Shown here in pieces: positions 1-13,398 of a DNA stretch of 64,000 bases. Below the pieces are notes generated by a model. That model had not been told where the DNA came from. It did no database searches and was given only the letters and a program-made list of their open reading frames with translations. The DNA comes from Aphelenchoides besseyi (taxonomy: Eukaryota; Nematoda; Chromadorea; Rhabditida; Aphelenchoididae): the NCBI GenBank assembly GCA_024699855.1, contig JAMPIQ010000002.1:14632001-14696000 (forward strand), read 5' to 3'. The position numbers were made by a program, and so were the translations under genes. Position 1 is the stretch's first letter. Each line of letters begins with the position of its first letter.

Positions 1-1201
1 GTAATATCATATATCCAGTGATTATGATTCAGCCACTTGGTTCCAAGATGCAATACGAACTGAACGTTCGTTTGCCCTCTTTTAAGGAGATTTAAGACCA
101 CAATTGGTTTTCTTTCTATTATAAATTACGTTCATGACGTCCGAAGTACAAATAGGACCATTTGCTAAAGACCTCAGCTTCTATACGTGAAAACTTCAAT
201 TTGGTTTCCATGAACTCTCAAAATTGTAGTAACTTTACTTGCAATAAGTTATTTTGATTGTTCTATCGAATTGATTGAACATAAAAACTATTTCTGGACA
301 CTAACCTTTGACAGCATGCGTCTCTTTCGATTACTTCCGATCGGGAATTTGAATGGCGAATTGCATTCAAAATTACACAATACGTCTTTGGGATTACCAC
401 GTAGGCGATACGAAAACAGCAACTGAATAGCAAGTTACTGTGGTCAATTCGTGTTGTTAATCTTTTGATTGAAATGTGAAGAGTAAAAAATTAATCCAAA
501 TGTACTCGTCATAAATCTTTGCGTATGTTGTGGTATCTTAAGAAAGTGTTTTTACGGGACTGAAAAAACGGCTGCGTTGGAGTTATGTGTCATCGAACGA
601 CCGTATTCTTATGAATATGCTTAATGAGTAGGCAGGCCAATTAATACACTTTCCTCAACTTCACAAACGTTCGCTAATTTCATTTAACATACCGAAGAGT
701 TTGAAACAACTTTAATTGTCATTTCAACTACCCCTTGAAACTAACAACTTCTTGTTCACTGTATTTGTTCAAATCTTCAAATGTATTGTGAACTTACAAA
801 TGTTGCCAATGCAAGAGCTTTGATCATAAACATCGATGATGTGTAGAAAGAGCCGATGGATTAAAGTAAAAAATTCATTACGACGATTTTAATCAACGAA
901 AAAGGTTCCGACCAATCGGCTTTTGATCCAAACGGATTTTGTGTTCGGTCGTCATTAATGCGCTACATTCGTACTGGAAATTTGGTGACTTCAAACATAA
1001 GCCACAGTCTCAAAGTGAAAGATCACTAAGGATTCTCTTAGTTGAATTCACTATCAAAGCTAATGGACTCATTGAGTGAGGACCAAAAAGTTCAGCGTGT
1101 GTGGTCGGCTAATCAAATGAACAATAAGAAACGTGAACTATGTCGGATAGTTATCATTAGACCTAAACAAAGTTCAAACTAAACATTCTTTTGAATTTCA
1201 G
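1..1201. other. no gene recognised; probable upstream intron/exon space
   Basis: No convincing coding frame is seen. The plus-strand exon starting at 1202 follows an acceptor (TTTCAG), so upstream exons of that gene should lie here or before the window, but I could not identify one with cysteines or a signal peptide. Confidence 0.4.
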
Positions 1202-1698
1202 GGCGACATGGTTGAGGTTTCTAATGATGAATGGACATATTGCGTGATTCTACCAGAGAGAATAGAAGACAACAAATTCGTTGAAGGACGTGCATTTGGC
1301 GTTGGACCGAACAGCGATTCGACTACTGCATACGATAAAATGTTTGCTGTCAGCTCCGATTTGTATCGTATCCTTTCGCTTTGCGTTCAAGAAGTAAGTT
1401 TTTTTATCGAATCCAAAGGATGAGATCGTTCGTCCTTTCCGTTTTCATTTCCTAATTTCCACTTTTTTAGCGATACGATTTCGGCCGTATCTCACCCAAA
1501 TTCACGTTCAAACAACCAGAGTTTATGCTTCGTTGCTTCTGCAATTATGATCTTTGCAACAAAGAAAAAAACTTCTACGCTTATATGAACAACCTAAGAG
1601 TAAGAATTGAATCGTATAGACCAATAATATGGTTGAATTTGTAGGACGAATCAGCAGCTCTTGACACAAAACAAGGAATGCAAAAACGCGGTCGTTAA
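1202..1698 (+). CDS. 3' part of a small Cys-containing secreted-type protein, Ly6/three-finger-like
   Basis: Three exons are read: 1202-1393, 1471-1599 and 1645-1698, joined by GT-AG introns of 77 and 45 nt, all in phase 0 and ending at TAA 1696-1698. The first exon starts at a splice acceptor, so the 5' end is missing. The second exon contains CFCNYDLCN, resembling the closing cysteines of Ly6/three-finger modules (CC-x-x-D-x-CN), as in the gene at 44701. The usual opening Cys-x-x-Cys was not found, so the family call is tentative. The C-terminal tail is short and basic and shows no hydrophobic GPI signal. Confidence 0.5.
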
Positions 1699-4069
1699 GT
1701 GCTATCAAGTCTTCAGTCCGAACATCGGACAACCATTTCACCTGCTGTTCCACTCAAATTCTATTCATCAGAATTGTGATCTCCACGTGGAGCCGATCGG
1801 ATAGTTTATGTAGCACAGAATGGTAAACATCTCATCACAACCACATGCTCTTCCGCTGAAGCACACCCGTGCCTTTTCATCGTTCCAATCTTGTCGCTGA
1901 GTTTCGTGCTCTGAACCAAAAAGATATAAACCATAAAAAAATGCTTCTTTCGTATTCTCTAGTTGTTTTTCTTGTAGTGCGAGGTAATCGAAGGCTTAAT
2001 CTCAAAATGTGTATCTCGTTCTTCTCTCAATTGTTATTTCGCTTCAGCCATCAACAACCGTCTTCTCTTTGTTTTCCCGCATAATCCGGTGGCCGATTTT
2101 CGAACTTGCAATTGTCAAATTAGTTGGTTAGATTAATTTATGAACTTTGCTTTGAACATTCACGTACTCAAAAACAACAACCACATTCACTCTACTTTTC
2201 TTTCCGATCTCAATCCCCCGAAACAACATGGTATTTCGAAAAAGAATAAAAAGCAAAAAAAGAGTTTTAATTTGTTCGGTCTCTACTTCAAATGCATTCC
2301 CTTCTTTCTTTCGATACCACCAATTCATTTCTTCCACTCTTTCTCTTTCCCTAAACGGGTGGCCGTACCGTGTTGTTGTTTTTCTACTCCTATTTCCATT
2401 CGTATACGGTAGACTGAAGCATACATAAACATCAATTAGTTTAAACTACGATCAATGTTTGTAAAGAAAAGTATTCGCCAATGGAATTTCGAGAAAGTTT
2501 GCTGATTCACAGACTTAACAGGTTTTTCGTTGAATCAATTCGTTAAAGATCTTACGAATCCTCAGCAGCGACATGATTAGCATAATGGATCGTAAGCGTC
2601 GACCTGTTGCATTTGGTTTATTAGTCTTCAACTAAGCGCTATCTCTCAGCCTTGGGATTTTCGAGATGCGAACGTCAAGAAACATTGCAACCAGGAACAG
2701 TAAGACGAAGATCGGATTGTCGATTTAACTTCGAGTTTCTATCCGAAAAAAGTGACTTTCTGTCTCAAATGTGTTCTTTAGTCTGATCGGAATGTTTGAG
2801 TAGCAACGTTTGATCGGACAACATGGTAACAAGTTTTTCTGTTTGGTAGCTTTAAACTGACGATTATTTTAAAGTTTGTTTACAATATGTTTCAGTGTAA
2901 TACTCAACGAAAATGATTGTTAACACTGAAGTGTAGAGTTAAGAAAACCTCTTCATAACTCAGAGAACAACTAAGAAGATGCTCAAATTATCTAACTCCA
3001 AAATTTTATACTTTTTCTTGAACCTTATGTTCACGAAAATTCAATGCGAACGTTTTTTTTGAATCAGAAATTCTGAGATTGTCGACAAGTTCATTTAAAA
3101 TTGTGATTTCGGATGTTTGGTCTCTATCTCTACGTGTTCGTTGAGATAACACCAAAAACTTCCGCTCACGACAACTGAGTACTTGAGCACATTGAACAGA
3201 AAAGAGAATGTGCTGAAGCGCAAGCCCATCGAGTGACGTCTGTCTTTAGTCATGACCTTTTGCTCTTGGACTCGGTAAAGTGAATGGAATTGAAATTCGA
3301 GAAATTGGGCGCCGCTCAAAATAGCAATACTTTCGGTCAAGAAGTACAAAAAAAGGATTAGAAGGTTAATTTTGTTAAGACATTATAAAACAAAATTATT
3401 CGATGAGACTCGGCTTTCGCAACGAGAGGCTCTCGGATGCTCAGTGATCTGGAAAATTTAATTAAAGAACTTCGGACTTTGTACAGAACCGACAGATTTT
3501 GTGGTTGGAAAAAAATTGTAGTTTCTCGACATAAGATGTGAAATGGAGACGTTAATTCAATTGACCGGAACCAAAAGTCACATGACAGTCGTAACTGATT
3601 TGCCATAGAAATTGAACGTACATGAACACGAAAGTCATTGACATCATTACTTTCGTGTTGTTCCCTCGAACTTGAAAGGAAATGGAAAGTTGAACGAGAG
3701 TTCAACGGCTGAAAAGTCAACAAAAGAAACATGTATCCGTTTCCTCTTCTCATGACCTTCAACTAAAAGTCTGTTAAAGCACACGAACTACGGTAGGAAG
3801 CAGAACAACAATCGTCACTGATTAGAACCGAAAATTCTTCAAACGATTGCTATTGATTTCAATGTAATTAGAATGAAATGCAAGAACAAGTGACTTTTCG
3901 GTCCCAAATTTTGTTCAAATCTTCGCAGTTTAGCGATGACTCAAAACACGACTGTTCGATGGCCTCTAATTCCCACGTTCGATTCATCTCGACCGCTCTT
4001 ACATTTTCATAACGATTGTCGAGACAATCGAAAAAGTTTGTGCAGCTCACAGATTTTGATCCTTGAAAC
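1699..4069. other. intergenic, no supported gene
   Basis: Only short open frames are present (for example 134 and 84 codons on the minus strand near 3100-3760), with no signal peptide, domain motif or consistent splice chain that I could follow. The minus-strand frame at 3095-3349 is moderately hydrophobic and could be a decayed membrane protein, but this cannot be supported. Confidence 0.4.
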
Positions 4070-5273
4070 ATGAGAATAAGTTTCGGAAATGCACTTCAGA
4101 TTCTGTTTTCCCTAATGTGCATGTTGTCAACTATATCGGCAACACAAAGTAAGTTGAAGTTCAGATTTGTGACTGTTGATTCTCTTAGTTCGCACGTCTT
4201 ATGGAATGCGATCAGATGCGAATAAGTGAGTGAACGTTAACAAGTTCGTTAAATCATCTCTTGGTTTTAGTTCAACGGCTATTGCTACGGACTTTGGGTT
4301 GCCCAACGATTGTACTGGTCACTGCACGAAGAACATTTTTGCGGCTCTACGTGCTGCGTTAGACGGAAGTGCGACGAGTTTGTTGCGAGAATTTCCGCAA
4401 ATGTGCAAGTAAGTTGATGTCAATTGTTGATTTATTTTACAATCGTGTATGAATTAAGAAACTACGACGAAACGAAACAATGTCTGACGAAGATTGGACA
4501 TTGCAAAGTGACCGTTTTATACAACGCCTTGATAAGCGGCATGAGATACATGTGTGAGCGTCAGCGCTTAGGTTCCTTTCAAAGTCTAAGCTTCTTATCG
4601 TATAAATTTCAGCTATTGATAGCAATTTGAAGTGTGTTAACGACGGCTTTCCGACCATTCAACAAGGTTTTGCTACACACACTTAATCTACAACTAATAG
4701 TTAATTTAGCATGCGATCGTCAATGTCATTCGGAAACAATTGCCACGGGATTGACAGTGAAACAAATTTTCCAAGAGGACATCAAACTGCTGAAGATGTT
4801 CGATCAGCACATGGGCCGTTTAACTACGAACGAAGCCTGTCGTCTGAGTAACTGTATGATCAAATGCTATCGCACAAAAATCAACTTGCGTTGTGACGGC
4901 TCAGTTGGATCGGTTTTGACTGTCATTTCAAACGACTATAATCTCACGCTGAACGAGTAATTTCAGGAAGGTCTCATTCGTCCGTATAGTGAAATCCAGG
5001 AGTTGGGTTCGTTTTTCAATCCTATGGTGGCAATGATCATTCCACGTCAATGCAGTTTTCTTACAAACACCAAAGAAATGGCCGAACTTCGAATTGATCC
5101 AGCTCTCGACCAAAATGTTTTCGCGTTGTATTCCGAAAAATTCGTATGTTTTCATTACTCAACCCGAAAAATTTTACACCCAGAAATCGTCCATTACGGT
5201 CGCGCCGTTCAACAATCCACTCGAGAACTTCACGACCGATGAATACGAACGATCACCATTGGATGAGGAATGA
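4070..5273 (+). CDS. secreted cysteine-rich protein, CPG4-domain-like
   Basis: Eight exons encode about 290 aa: 4070-4148, 4189-4225, 4271-4408, 4459-4553, 4613-4666, 4710-4912, 4967-5143 and 5184-5273. All junctions are GT-AG and keep phase. The first exon is a clean signal peptide (starts MRISFGNALQILF, ends ISATQ). The mature part has regularly spaced cysteines (DCTGHC, QMCK, QCL, HCK, CVN, CDRQC, CRLSNCMIKC, LRC, RQC) and amphipathic helices. This pattern recalls the nematode chondroitin proteoglycan 4 (CPG4) domain, a secreted family of eggs and extracellular matrix. The family name is from memory of the cysteine pattern; the gene structure is firmer. The intron before exon 7 uses donor gttttg, which skips an in-frame stop at 4958. 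Confidence 0.75.
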
Positions 5274-8200
5274 AGTTCGTCACGGTACACGTTTCCATTG
5301 TTTTTGATCCCAACTTGAATGCTTTTAACACTTCTATCCCAGCACGTTTTCCAATTTCAGAGTTTCGAACTAACTTGATGGAAACACTTTCAAAATAAAT
5401 AGCCGTGAAATCGTTGCCTACAAAGTTGAGAAACTTCAAAACAAACTGACATCTCCGCTTCAATGTCACTGTTGTTTCTCAACACACAAGAAGCTCGTTA
5501 ATCTTTGGAATGCCCAGTTGGTTATTAACCGTTGACCGGAAAAACGATGTTTGTCAACAGTTCAATTATTATGTCGATTTCTTATGTTACGAAAAGCTTT
5601 CAAAATGGCGTCAAAGTTAATTTCCATTAGGAAGTCCGTTCAGTTGGCCATTTGATCGCAGAGCTCAACGACTGCAACCTCCGACTATAAATCGAACGTT
5701 GCTTTTCGAGCAAAAAAACTTCGGAATTTGAATCCTTTGACTTCGAATTCCAAGCAAAGCGGATGAAAATCGCTTTTTATTTTCATGCTTTTCCGTCTTT
5801 GTAGTTGTTAGCTAAAGACCGAAGAATGGCGATTAGATGAAAATAATATGGTCAAAGTATAAGAGGACGAGGAACCGCAAACCAAACTCGTGATACGCGT
5901 GGAGATAATCTTCAAAATTTCAATTAGATGCGAAGAAAACCACAACAAAACTTTTGAAGACTATCAGTCCACGGCTTAAAGTTTTCGTTATTCATATTAG
6001 TCAAAACTCAGTCATTCTGATCTTTGCATGTACGGAGACTGGAATGAAGAGCCGTAGAAATTTAATGCGATCAGCTTTTTCTAAGTCCCGGGACAATGTT
6101 CACATTCACACGTTGCAAGCAGTCAAAATGCAAATTAGAAAACCAATCTCGTTATCTTTCTAATTGTAACTTAGTCGTGGTATACGATAACAGCTATTTG
6201 CTCGAAGATATGTATTCCGAACACGTCATTTTAGAGTGATTAGTCAAGGACGGAAGAGTAGAAACCGAGGACAGATGTTTAAACCTGCTCAAGTCTTCTA
6301 AACATCATGTAACTCCCCGATTACCGTCCTTGCTCTCATCTTGGCTACTAACGATCACTAGACTTCCTGCAGCCAAGAATCTTATACATCAGATTTCCGC
6401 TTCTTCATTGCGATTAGGGGATCGTCAACTTCAAACCACAGATCAAGAATGATCTAGACGTCGTTAGCTATATCTACCGAGTACGAAGCATCTGTAGTCA
6501 TTATCGTAATAACAGTTCTTTGGACGGCACATCAATTCACGGGTGGTTTTATTCAGAAGACGACTAAACAAACTCAGAAAACTTTCTTATTCTTCCAAAA
6601 ACGAGTATAAAATTAAGGTTGTTTGTGTGACGAAATATTGATTGACTTTAAATCAGTTTGATCACAAATCGGCATTATTCAAAGATGTGATCAGAATTCG
6701 AGGATAAAACAAGATAAAAGTTATTCCATTCAATGGCTTCGAAATAATAACCGAGTGTTACAACTTCGATAGAAACGAGAATAGCATATGGAGCCTACAA
6801 ACAGTGGAATTTGAGCTGTGAAGTGGTCGAGGATATTTTGCTGGAAGTGATCCCCGTTTTGAAGTGCCGGCAATAGTCATAGTCCAAGTCGAATAGCTTT
6901 TAACAACCATTTTTGGTAGTTCATGAATTGCCTCGATATACATCAATTTCATGTTTCAATCGACCTCACATTAACTAACTACGATCTATAGGAGTTTACT
7001 TAATAATCAATGGCTCATGAAGTAAGTTGGCATTCAAAAATGACACTGTGACTTCGACATTAAACAGTTTGATCATTGAATTGATTATGGCGCTTTTTTA
7101 ATTGCAATCAGCTATACGAACTACAGTTAGCAACACGAATGAGAATGCAATCAATCCGATTGCCGTTAATTGAAGTTGAGTGCACATTTTGAATCACACA
7201 ACAAAATTGCAGACTACGAAATTTGCCGAACGGATAAGAGCTCGAAATTCGATTAGCTTATGTTTGAATAATTGGCCGACGTTAAGTGCTTTTTTGTTAT
7301 GAAAATTATACACAAATTCCTCAACGACTTTTGCCGAATTCTCAGAGATCCATCGCGGATTAGTGTTACTGTAGAATGTGCACTTCAGTCGATCAACCAT
7401 CAAACCTTTCGACGCAAAAGCTGAACCGTAATCGGGTAAACTCATCCGTTTACGTACATCTCCTGACAAATCCAAAGGGTATTCGGTCAAAAATTTTTGT
7501 TACAAAAAATTATGAAACTCGAAAAAAGGAATCAAATAATGACGTTGTGAAATCAATCAAAGTACCCAACTAAGCTTAGAGTCAATCTCGTACGAACTTG
7601 GTACACTTTCGTAACTTAACGAAAATCTCTCCATGCCTACGATACGAAGCTTATTTCCCAACTCCCGCACTTAACATTTGATTGACGAAGAAGTAACGAC
7701 AGTCATTGATTGAAAGCTTCAAAGTTCGATTTCCACATACGATTTTTGAAACACTAAAAAATGTATACATGCATGATCGAAATTGAAATCAAATGTTTCT
7801 TTGGAGTTGGGTTCATAGCAGAAGAAGAGTCGATGTTTGGTTACTGTTACAGTAAATTGTGGAAGAAACAGACGTTTCTGGAACTCGAAAAATTTTAAGC
7901 CCATAGTATGCTTGTTTCAGATTTTGTATTACGTAAAAGTGTGTAATCTTCTTTTCGACGGCGTCAACTTCAACGCTTTTCGTCTATGACATAAGAGATT
8001 TGTGATCGAAGATGCACATTGTTTGTAGTAACTCCCTCGATTACAAATGTCTGATCAAGAACAAAATAGCACGGTGGCCATTGATGCACAGTAGTTGGAC
8101 AGCGGTTTAATCTCGACTATTCCTCTAGATCTTCAAATCGTTGAATGTAATCGGGATCTTCTTTGTTTGTGCTTCACTGGTTATCCGCAGATGCTTTATA

Positions 8201-8877
8201 GCACTAATTCGATGCATATTTGGATAGTTCTCGAATACAACTTCTTAAATGTTCTTACAAAAATGTCGCCAAAACGAATGAATTGCATACCATTGGCTGC
8301 ACTCGAACTTTCGAAACTCGATGTTATTACAAAGAACCAAGGATTTGAAGCCAAGAGCACAATAAATCACAAATCCCCGACAGGATTTGTCTAAGGCTCA
8401 CGGATTGAGACTACAGATGGAAACGAAATTGAAATGGAAAAACGAAATGTCGCATTTCAATTCTGCCAAATTCAATCACTGTGAGTGGAACATGGCGATT
8501 TCGACTCCTTATTTTTCGGGGATAATAAGCGTAAAAAGACGAAGTTCTGAAGCACGTGATTTTTCGAAAGTCACGAATCTTCTATGGAATTTAACGGCCT
8601 TGAGAAACAAATACAAGAGCACAAATCCAAGAAAGTTTAATAGATTTGGACCGTTTGATTAGCTTTGATTTTGTTAGTTCCGTAGTATTTAAGCTCATTT
8701 GTACTAAATCTCATAAAATTTTATGTGAAGGTCAAGATTACTTACTACAAAAGCATCACCGTCAAAAAAACGAATCCACTATGTTATTTGAATCAAAGTA
8801 CTATAACTGTGCGAATAATCCTTGTCATTTTATAACTATTTTGTTAAAATTAGATGATATGTTAACAGTCGTATAAG
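5274..8877. other. long stretch without a supported gene
   Basis: No splice chain or recognisable domain was found. Three plus-strand frames follow one another in different frames at 8095-8394 (99 codons), 8387-8662 (91) and 8646-8876 (76), together nearly 800 nt of open sequence ending at the 3' end of the asparaginase gene. Minus-strand frames at 7194-7490 (98 codons), 6758-6952 and 7719-7904 are also longer than their surroundings. These could be decayed genes; no function is assigned. Confidence 0.4.
5394..5399 (+). terminator. polyadenylation signal AATAAA
   Basis: AATAAA lies about 120 nt downstream of the stop of the secreted cysteine-rich gene ending at 5273, on the same strand. It is the likely 3' processing signal. 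Confidence 0.4.
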
Positions 8878-11473
8878 TCAAATTTGGAATTTGGGTGCTC
8901 CAGACGGTCTTTCGGTCCCCTTTTTAGCCCGAGTGATAGCGTTTTGAATTGCATCAGATGCGGCCATTGATTCTTCTTCAGGTGTTCGACCAGAATTGTC
9001 ACGAGCATAGGGATCAGCGCCATTTTCGCATAGCCATTCAACCACAGAAACTACTCCCCGTTCAACAGCCTGAAATCAGAAAGAAATCATTTGGCCAATT
9101 CAAGGCTAACCACATGCAACGCCGTTCGACCTCCGTAGTCCGATTGATTCAACGAAGCACCAGCGAGTTTCCAAGCTTTCAGCAGTTCGATGTCCTCTTG
9201 ACTAGCAGCCATACACAATTCTGTACCTAAACACGTGATCAATGGTAATGAAATAAGATCACTGAAATAACCAATTCGTACGTTTGTTGCGATCAAATGA
9301 CCACCAGCTTTACGTAGAGCGCCAATCGTCTCCAAGTTCTTCGATCGTACAGCTGCTTGAAGGGCGTTCTCATTCTCCGAATCTCTGAACTCGAATAGAA
9401 AACAGTAAGAAATGATAGCACTTACTTTATATGGACTGACACTCCATTTCTTAAAAGCAAGTTCACGGCTTCCACATTACCATTGCTGGCAGCAACATGA
9501 AGAGCGGTTCTCGAGCTGTAGTCGGGATTCGAGTAATTTGCACCGCTTAAATTCAAACTTTTCAACAGCTCTGTGTCGTTCATTTTTGCTGCATGACAAA
9601 CGAGCGGTGGAAACAGAGCTTCTCTGAGAAGTCGAGCTTCTCGTGACGAAGTGATGTGTAGAAATTTGGCCAACCGAGGAACTAAAAATACATACGACTT
9701 CACTTGACTCAACTGTCGCTTACTGATGTCGAGTTGATTCAACTTTTCCGAATGGCTGACTGTCAACTCACCGCGCAAATTCTGTTGAAGCATCTAAATG
9801 TCCAATGATAAATGATCTCATTGAGCAAAGCTCACTTTTTTCATTTCATCTAAAGTGCACTTTTTCGCTAACACGTACGCTAGTTTCGTTAGTGCAGCAA
9901 CTACAGTCATATCAGCACCGGGAATGACTCCTATGTCGCTTAAAATCTAAACAAATCAACATCGTTCGTCCATTTAACCCACTTTTCCCGTCTCGTAGTA
10001 TGCGATCACGTGTCCTTTGTTGCATTCCGACACATTCAGAATCAAACATCCACGTTCCACGGCCGATCGTATCTCTTCAATGATATCGAGACGTCGAAGC
10101 GGAATGTTTCCGGAACCTAAAAGCCAATTTGCGAACCATTTAAACCGAGTATATTACCGTATGTTTCCAATACAACTCCACGAATTGACGTTGATTGTAA
10201 GATGGCTTGAACACTCGTAATTGGAATAGAGGGAAAAATTCGTAGAACGGAGACGTCGCGACACATAACATCATGAACATTCAATGGTGCAATTTCGCTG
10301 CTTCGAAATATCGATTCGTAATTTACTGAAATTGAAATTAGTTGAAGTAATTGAACTAATTACCTTGAATACTAACGTCCATTTGAGCCAACGGGTGAAG
10401 ATTGGGACTTGAAAAGGCGTCGAGTCCACTGTTATCGCATTTAATTGTTCGATTACCGCGTAGAAGTTTGTTGTTGAAGTAGACGCAAACTTCGGGAATA
10501 TCCAAATAACCGGCTGTGATCAACGCTCCGATCAAGTTCTCTCGTCCATCGGATCGAACTTCGGCTACAGGAATCTAAAACATCAAGGTTGGGTTTTCTT
10601 TGAATTCAACTTCACTTGAGCGCCAGTAATAACCACCGGTTTTCCCAAGTTTTCTAGCATAAACGATAGAGCACTAGCGGTGTAAGCCAAAGTATCTGTT
10701 CCGTGAAGAATTACGAATCCATCGTACGCTGTGTACGAAGCTTTAATATGATTCGCAATCCCGATCCAATCATCAAATGTCATATCACTAAAAGACTATG
10801 CTTCGGAAAACGTAAGTTTTTGTACCTGCTATCAAGAATCGGATCGAATTCGGTGACCTGTAAAGATGAACGCATTACCACAATTGTATTGTTCTTACCG
10901 TGTAGACAACTCGTTTTGTTTGTCCACGAACCGGCGGCAAACAAAACGGTTTGATTGCAACATCCGAATAATGCGAATCAATGTAATCATGGTCATTTAA
11001 TGGCGGTAACTCTCTTAATGCTGTGGGCAGATAATGAGGTTCGGGCGAATAAACTAAAGCGAAACATTGAATGGAAGTTTAGAACAGTATTCACCTCCAT
11101 TGAAACATTTCATTCCGACCGTTCCACCTGTGTAAAGAACCAAAACCTTATTTTCGTTGTGTGGATCGTGAATCGAACCCATACGCTTTCGATGTCCATT
11201 TTGTGCGGCTAACTGATGGATTTTGGCGAAGTTCTAAACGTCAAAATGAAAACCCTATTATTAGATGTCGACTTACCGCCGTTGACAGAACACGTACAGT
11301 TCCATCTTCGTGAGTTAACGTGAGATCCTTCTGAATAAACGAGTGATCAAGACGACTGGTCATATCATCGGACGATGAATCTGCTTTATCGTCGTTGTCA
11401 TTTGCGACAGAACTTTGATTTTGATTCATAACCGAAAGAAAAGAGGAGTGTCGTGAGAGTAGAACCCAATGAT
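8878..11473 (-). CDS. L-asparaginase / 60-kDa lysophospholipase-type enzyme with C-terminal ankyrin repeats
   Basis: Hydrolyses asparagine to aspartate and ammonia; animal members (ASPG type) are cytosolic. Exons, 5' to 3' on the minus strand: 11277-11473, 11095-11233, 10899-11053, 10826-10857, 10616-10787, 10364-10574, 10158-10325, 9983-10116, 9836-9946, 9426-9793, 9272-9384, 9111-9226 and 8878-9069. Catalytic signatures are intact: YTGGTVGM (first catalytic Thr), [17 protein letters not shown] (second Thr and Asp), [17 protein letters not shown]. The C-terminal third has ankyrin-like units ([38 protein letters not shown]), the same order as vertebrate ASPG. A Met at 11429 would give about 687 aa with an acidic, Ser/Asp-rich extension before the catalytic core. 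The first listed exon begins at an acceptor, so the protein may start further upstream (see 12581-13030). Confidence 0.93.
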
Positions 11474-12580
11474 CTGCAAACAAAAAGTTAGCGATAAGGA
11501 CAATCGAATTGAAAGAACGTTATTGAAAGTCATGGCGCTAAGCGAACGCTTAAAACAAGCGAAAAAGTCCCGCGTGTGTGTGGCCATTTGTCATGCATTC
11601 GCAATGTTTGTTTTTTGGCAAAGAAAGCAATCGACGTTATTCGGAAGAAAGTGGCGTTGTCGGGAAGCTTCCACTTTTCGGGTTCGATCTGTGGAATGTC
11701 AATCGAGTATGTTTGATTGAAAGCAGACAGGGAAACCGCATTGATTTCAACGAAATGATCTCTTACACTTCAGGCGAAGTTCGTTGTAATAGTTGAAAAT
11801 GGTGTGGAGACTGAAGATCAACTGGAAAGTTGAACTTTTTGGTTCCGATTGTGCGATCTCGTGGACGATTCGAAATGACCATCAGATTTCGTTGAACGAA
11901 AAAATGGCGCGTAGTCACGACGTTAAGCGAAACGAATGGCAACTGCTCTCTCGCTTTGAGCCGAACGTATAAGCGAGAAAAACGGAGCAATTTAACGGCA
12001 ACCGAAATTCACTTTAGACGTCCACTTTTTTCTTGTCGAGATTCTATTGGAACTTGACTGTTTGGTTGGCGATTAGAATGACCGTTTTCGAAGTTTATTG
12101 TTTCAATTGAAGTGCTTACATTTTCGGTTTTTGAGCTCACGTCCAATCGCTGGAACGTCCGATTTGAACAAGCAACGCGACCACATAGCGACCTGCTGGT
12201 GAGCAACCGACAATTCCAAAATCAAAAGTTGACTGTTTCAATTAGTGTTTAGTAGCAATTAATTTAATTGGGCATTATACAAATTGAATTCGGAAAAGTG
12301 AAAACAGTAAGTGTTGAAACATGATTGCATTCTTGTGCCTCATTCACTTGTTGTAGACAATGTTCGTTTGAGTGTGGTCGTTTCAATCCGACGTTGAGTT
12401 TAAACTATCGCTGGAGTTGGAATTTGAATAGAGTTTTGCTTTGCGATTTTTGCTGTTCTTCCGTCCTTCGAAGTCGCGCCAATTCGCCCATCTTTTCCGT
12501 TCGTTTGCTCTGAACAAATCGTACACGTTCACTGTTTCTGATCACGAGAAGTTGTTATCAATTGAGTTTCATTCACTTAC
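11474..12580. other. possible long first intron or intergenic region
   Basis: About 1.1 kb between the acceptor at 11474 and the donor at 12580. If both belong to one transcript, this is an intron over twenty times longer than the usual 40-50 nt. No other coding exon was recognised inside it. Confidence 0.35.
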
Positions 12581-13030
12581 CATGTGTAACCCATTTGATG
12601 TCGGGAATGACCTTTGAAATCTTCTGAGGTTGAGTTGCGCAGTTGGTTTCGCCCGACACATCTGTGTGATCGTAAGGGCGTTTCCCGCTCACGTCCGAAC
12701 GAGCAAACAACAATGACGAAGTGGACGGATGGTCACATTGATTGACAAAAACATTGTTCGTGGAGGACCGGAACTCGGTGTTTCTGGAGCAGTTGTTCGC
12801 GTTCCAGTATAATGGTCGAGACTCGGAAGTCGTTGTTTGCACGTCTCTCGGGTTCCTGGAATCCATTGAATAGCTAAAAAAGCCGATTTTGAAGGATTCT
12901 CACTTCGCTTTGAAAGTTGAAAACACAAGAAGAAACGAACGTACTGGTTCACTGGTCTACAATCCCTCGTGTCGATTCTATTGGCCACTGCGTAGAAGTT
13001 TTGCATGAACTCCGCAAACGTCTTGTCCAT
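12581..13030 (-). CDS. two coding exons, possible 5' end of the asparaginase gene or a separate unknown gene
   Basis: Exon 12945-13030 (ATG at 13028-13030, starting MDKTFAEFMQNFYAVANRI) joins exon 12581-12873 through a 71-nt GT-AG intron, giving about 126 residues that are polar and Asn/Ser/Thr-rich. The second exon ends with a good donor (GTAAGT) in phase 1. The next minus-strand acceptor with a matching phase is the one at 11474 that opens the first asparaginase exon, so a single transcript is possible, but the match has a one-in-three chance of being coincidental and the intron would be long. I recognise no domain. Confidence 0.5.
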
Positions 13031-13398
13031 TAAAATCACAAGAAAACAACGATCTTAAACAGAAAATGAAAAAGTCAGATTTTAGACGAGTGAACGAAGT
13101 TACGTCAGTGGTTTTTGGATCGATTGGTTTGTACTATGTTAATCCGAGTAAATGTAAATTGAAGTTTATTTTTTATACGAACTTATTGGATAGACGAAAT
13201 TACATTAGAAATTAGATTGACGATTAAATACGTCACAAAGATACCCGTAGTTTGTTTCGATTGGTTCACGAGGCGAGAGAGGCAAATCGGAAAGCGAATG
13301 TAAAGAACGATAAGCCAGGATATTCATTAGCCGGTGTTTGTCATGTAGTGAATGGATTGAAACCATCGTCCCTGAAAACCGATTTATGATCACTTACT
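13031..13398. other. intergenic, nothing recognised
   Basis: A short AT-rich spacer between the 3' end of the Thr-rich gene (stop at 13399) and the ATG at 13030. A GTAAGT follows the stop codon, so a further 3' exon is not excluded, but none was found. Confidence 0.35.

Noticed and set aside
4957..4966. A 10-nt intron (gtaatttcag) before exon 7 of the CPG4-like gene
   Set aside because: Too short for splicing. A 54-nt intron with donor gttttg at 4913 uses the same acceptor and keeps phase.
9087..9335. Unspliced reading of the asparaginase through 9227-9271
   Set aside because: Open in frame, but removing the 45-nt GT-AG intron gives the loop length expected from the ASPG family (…GTELC).
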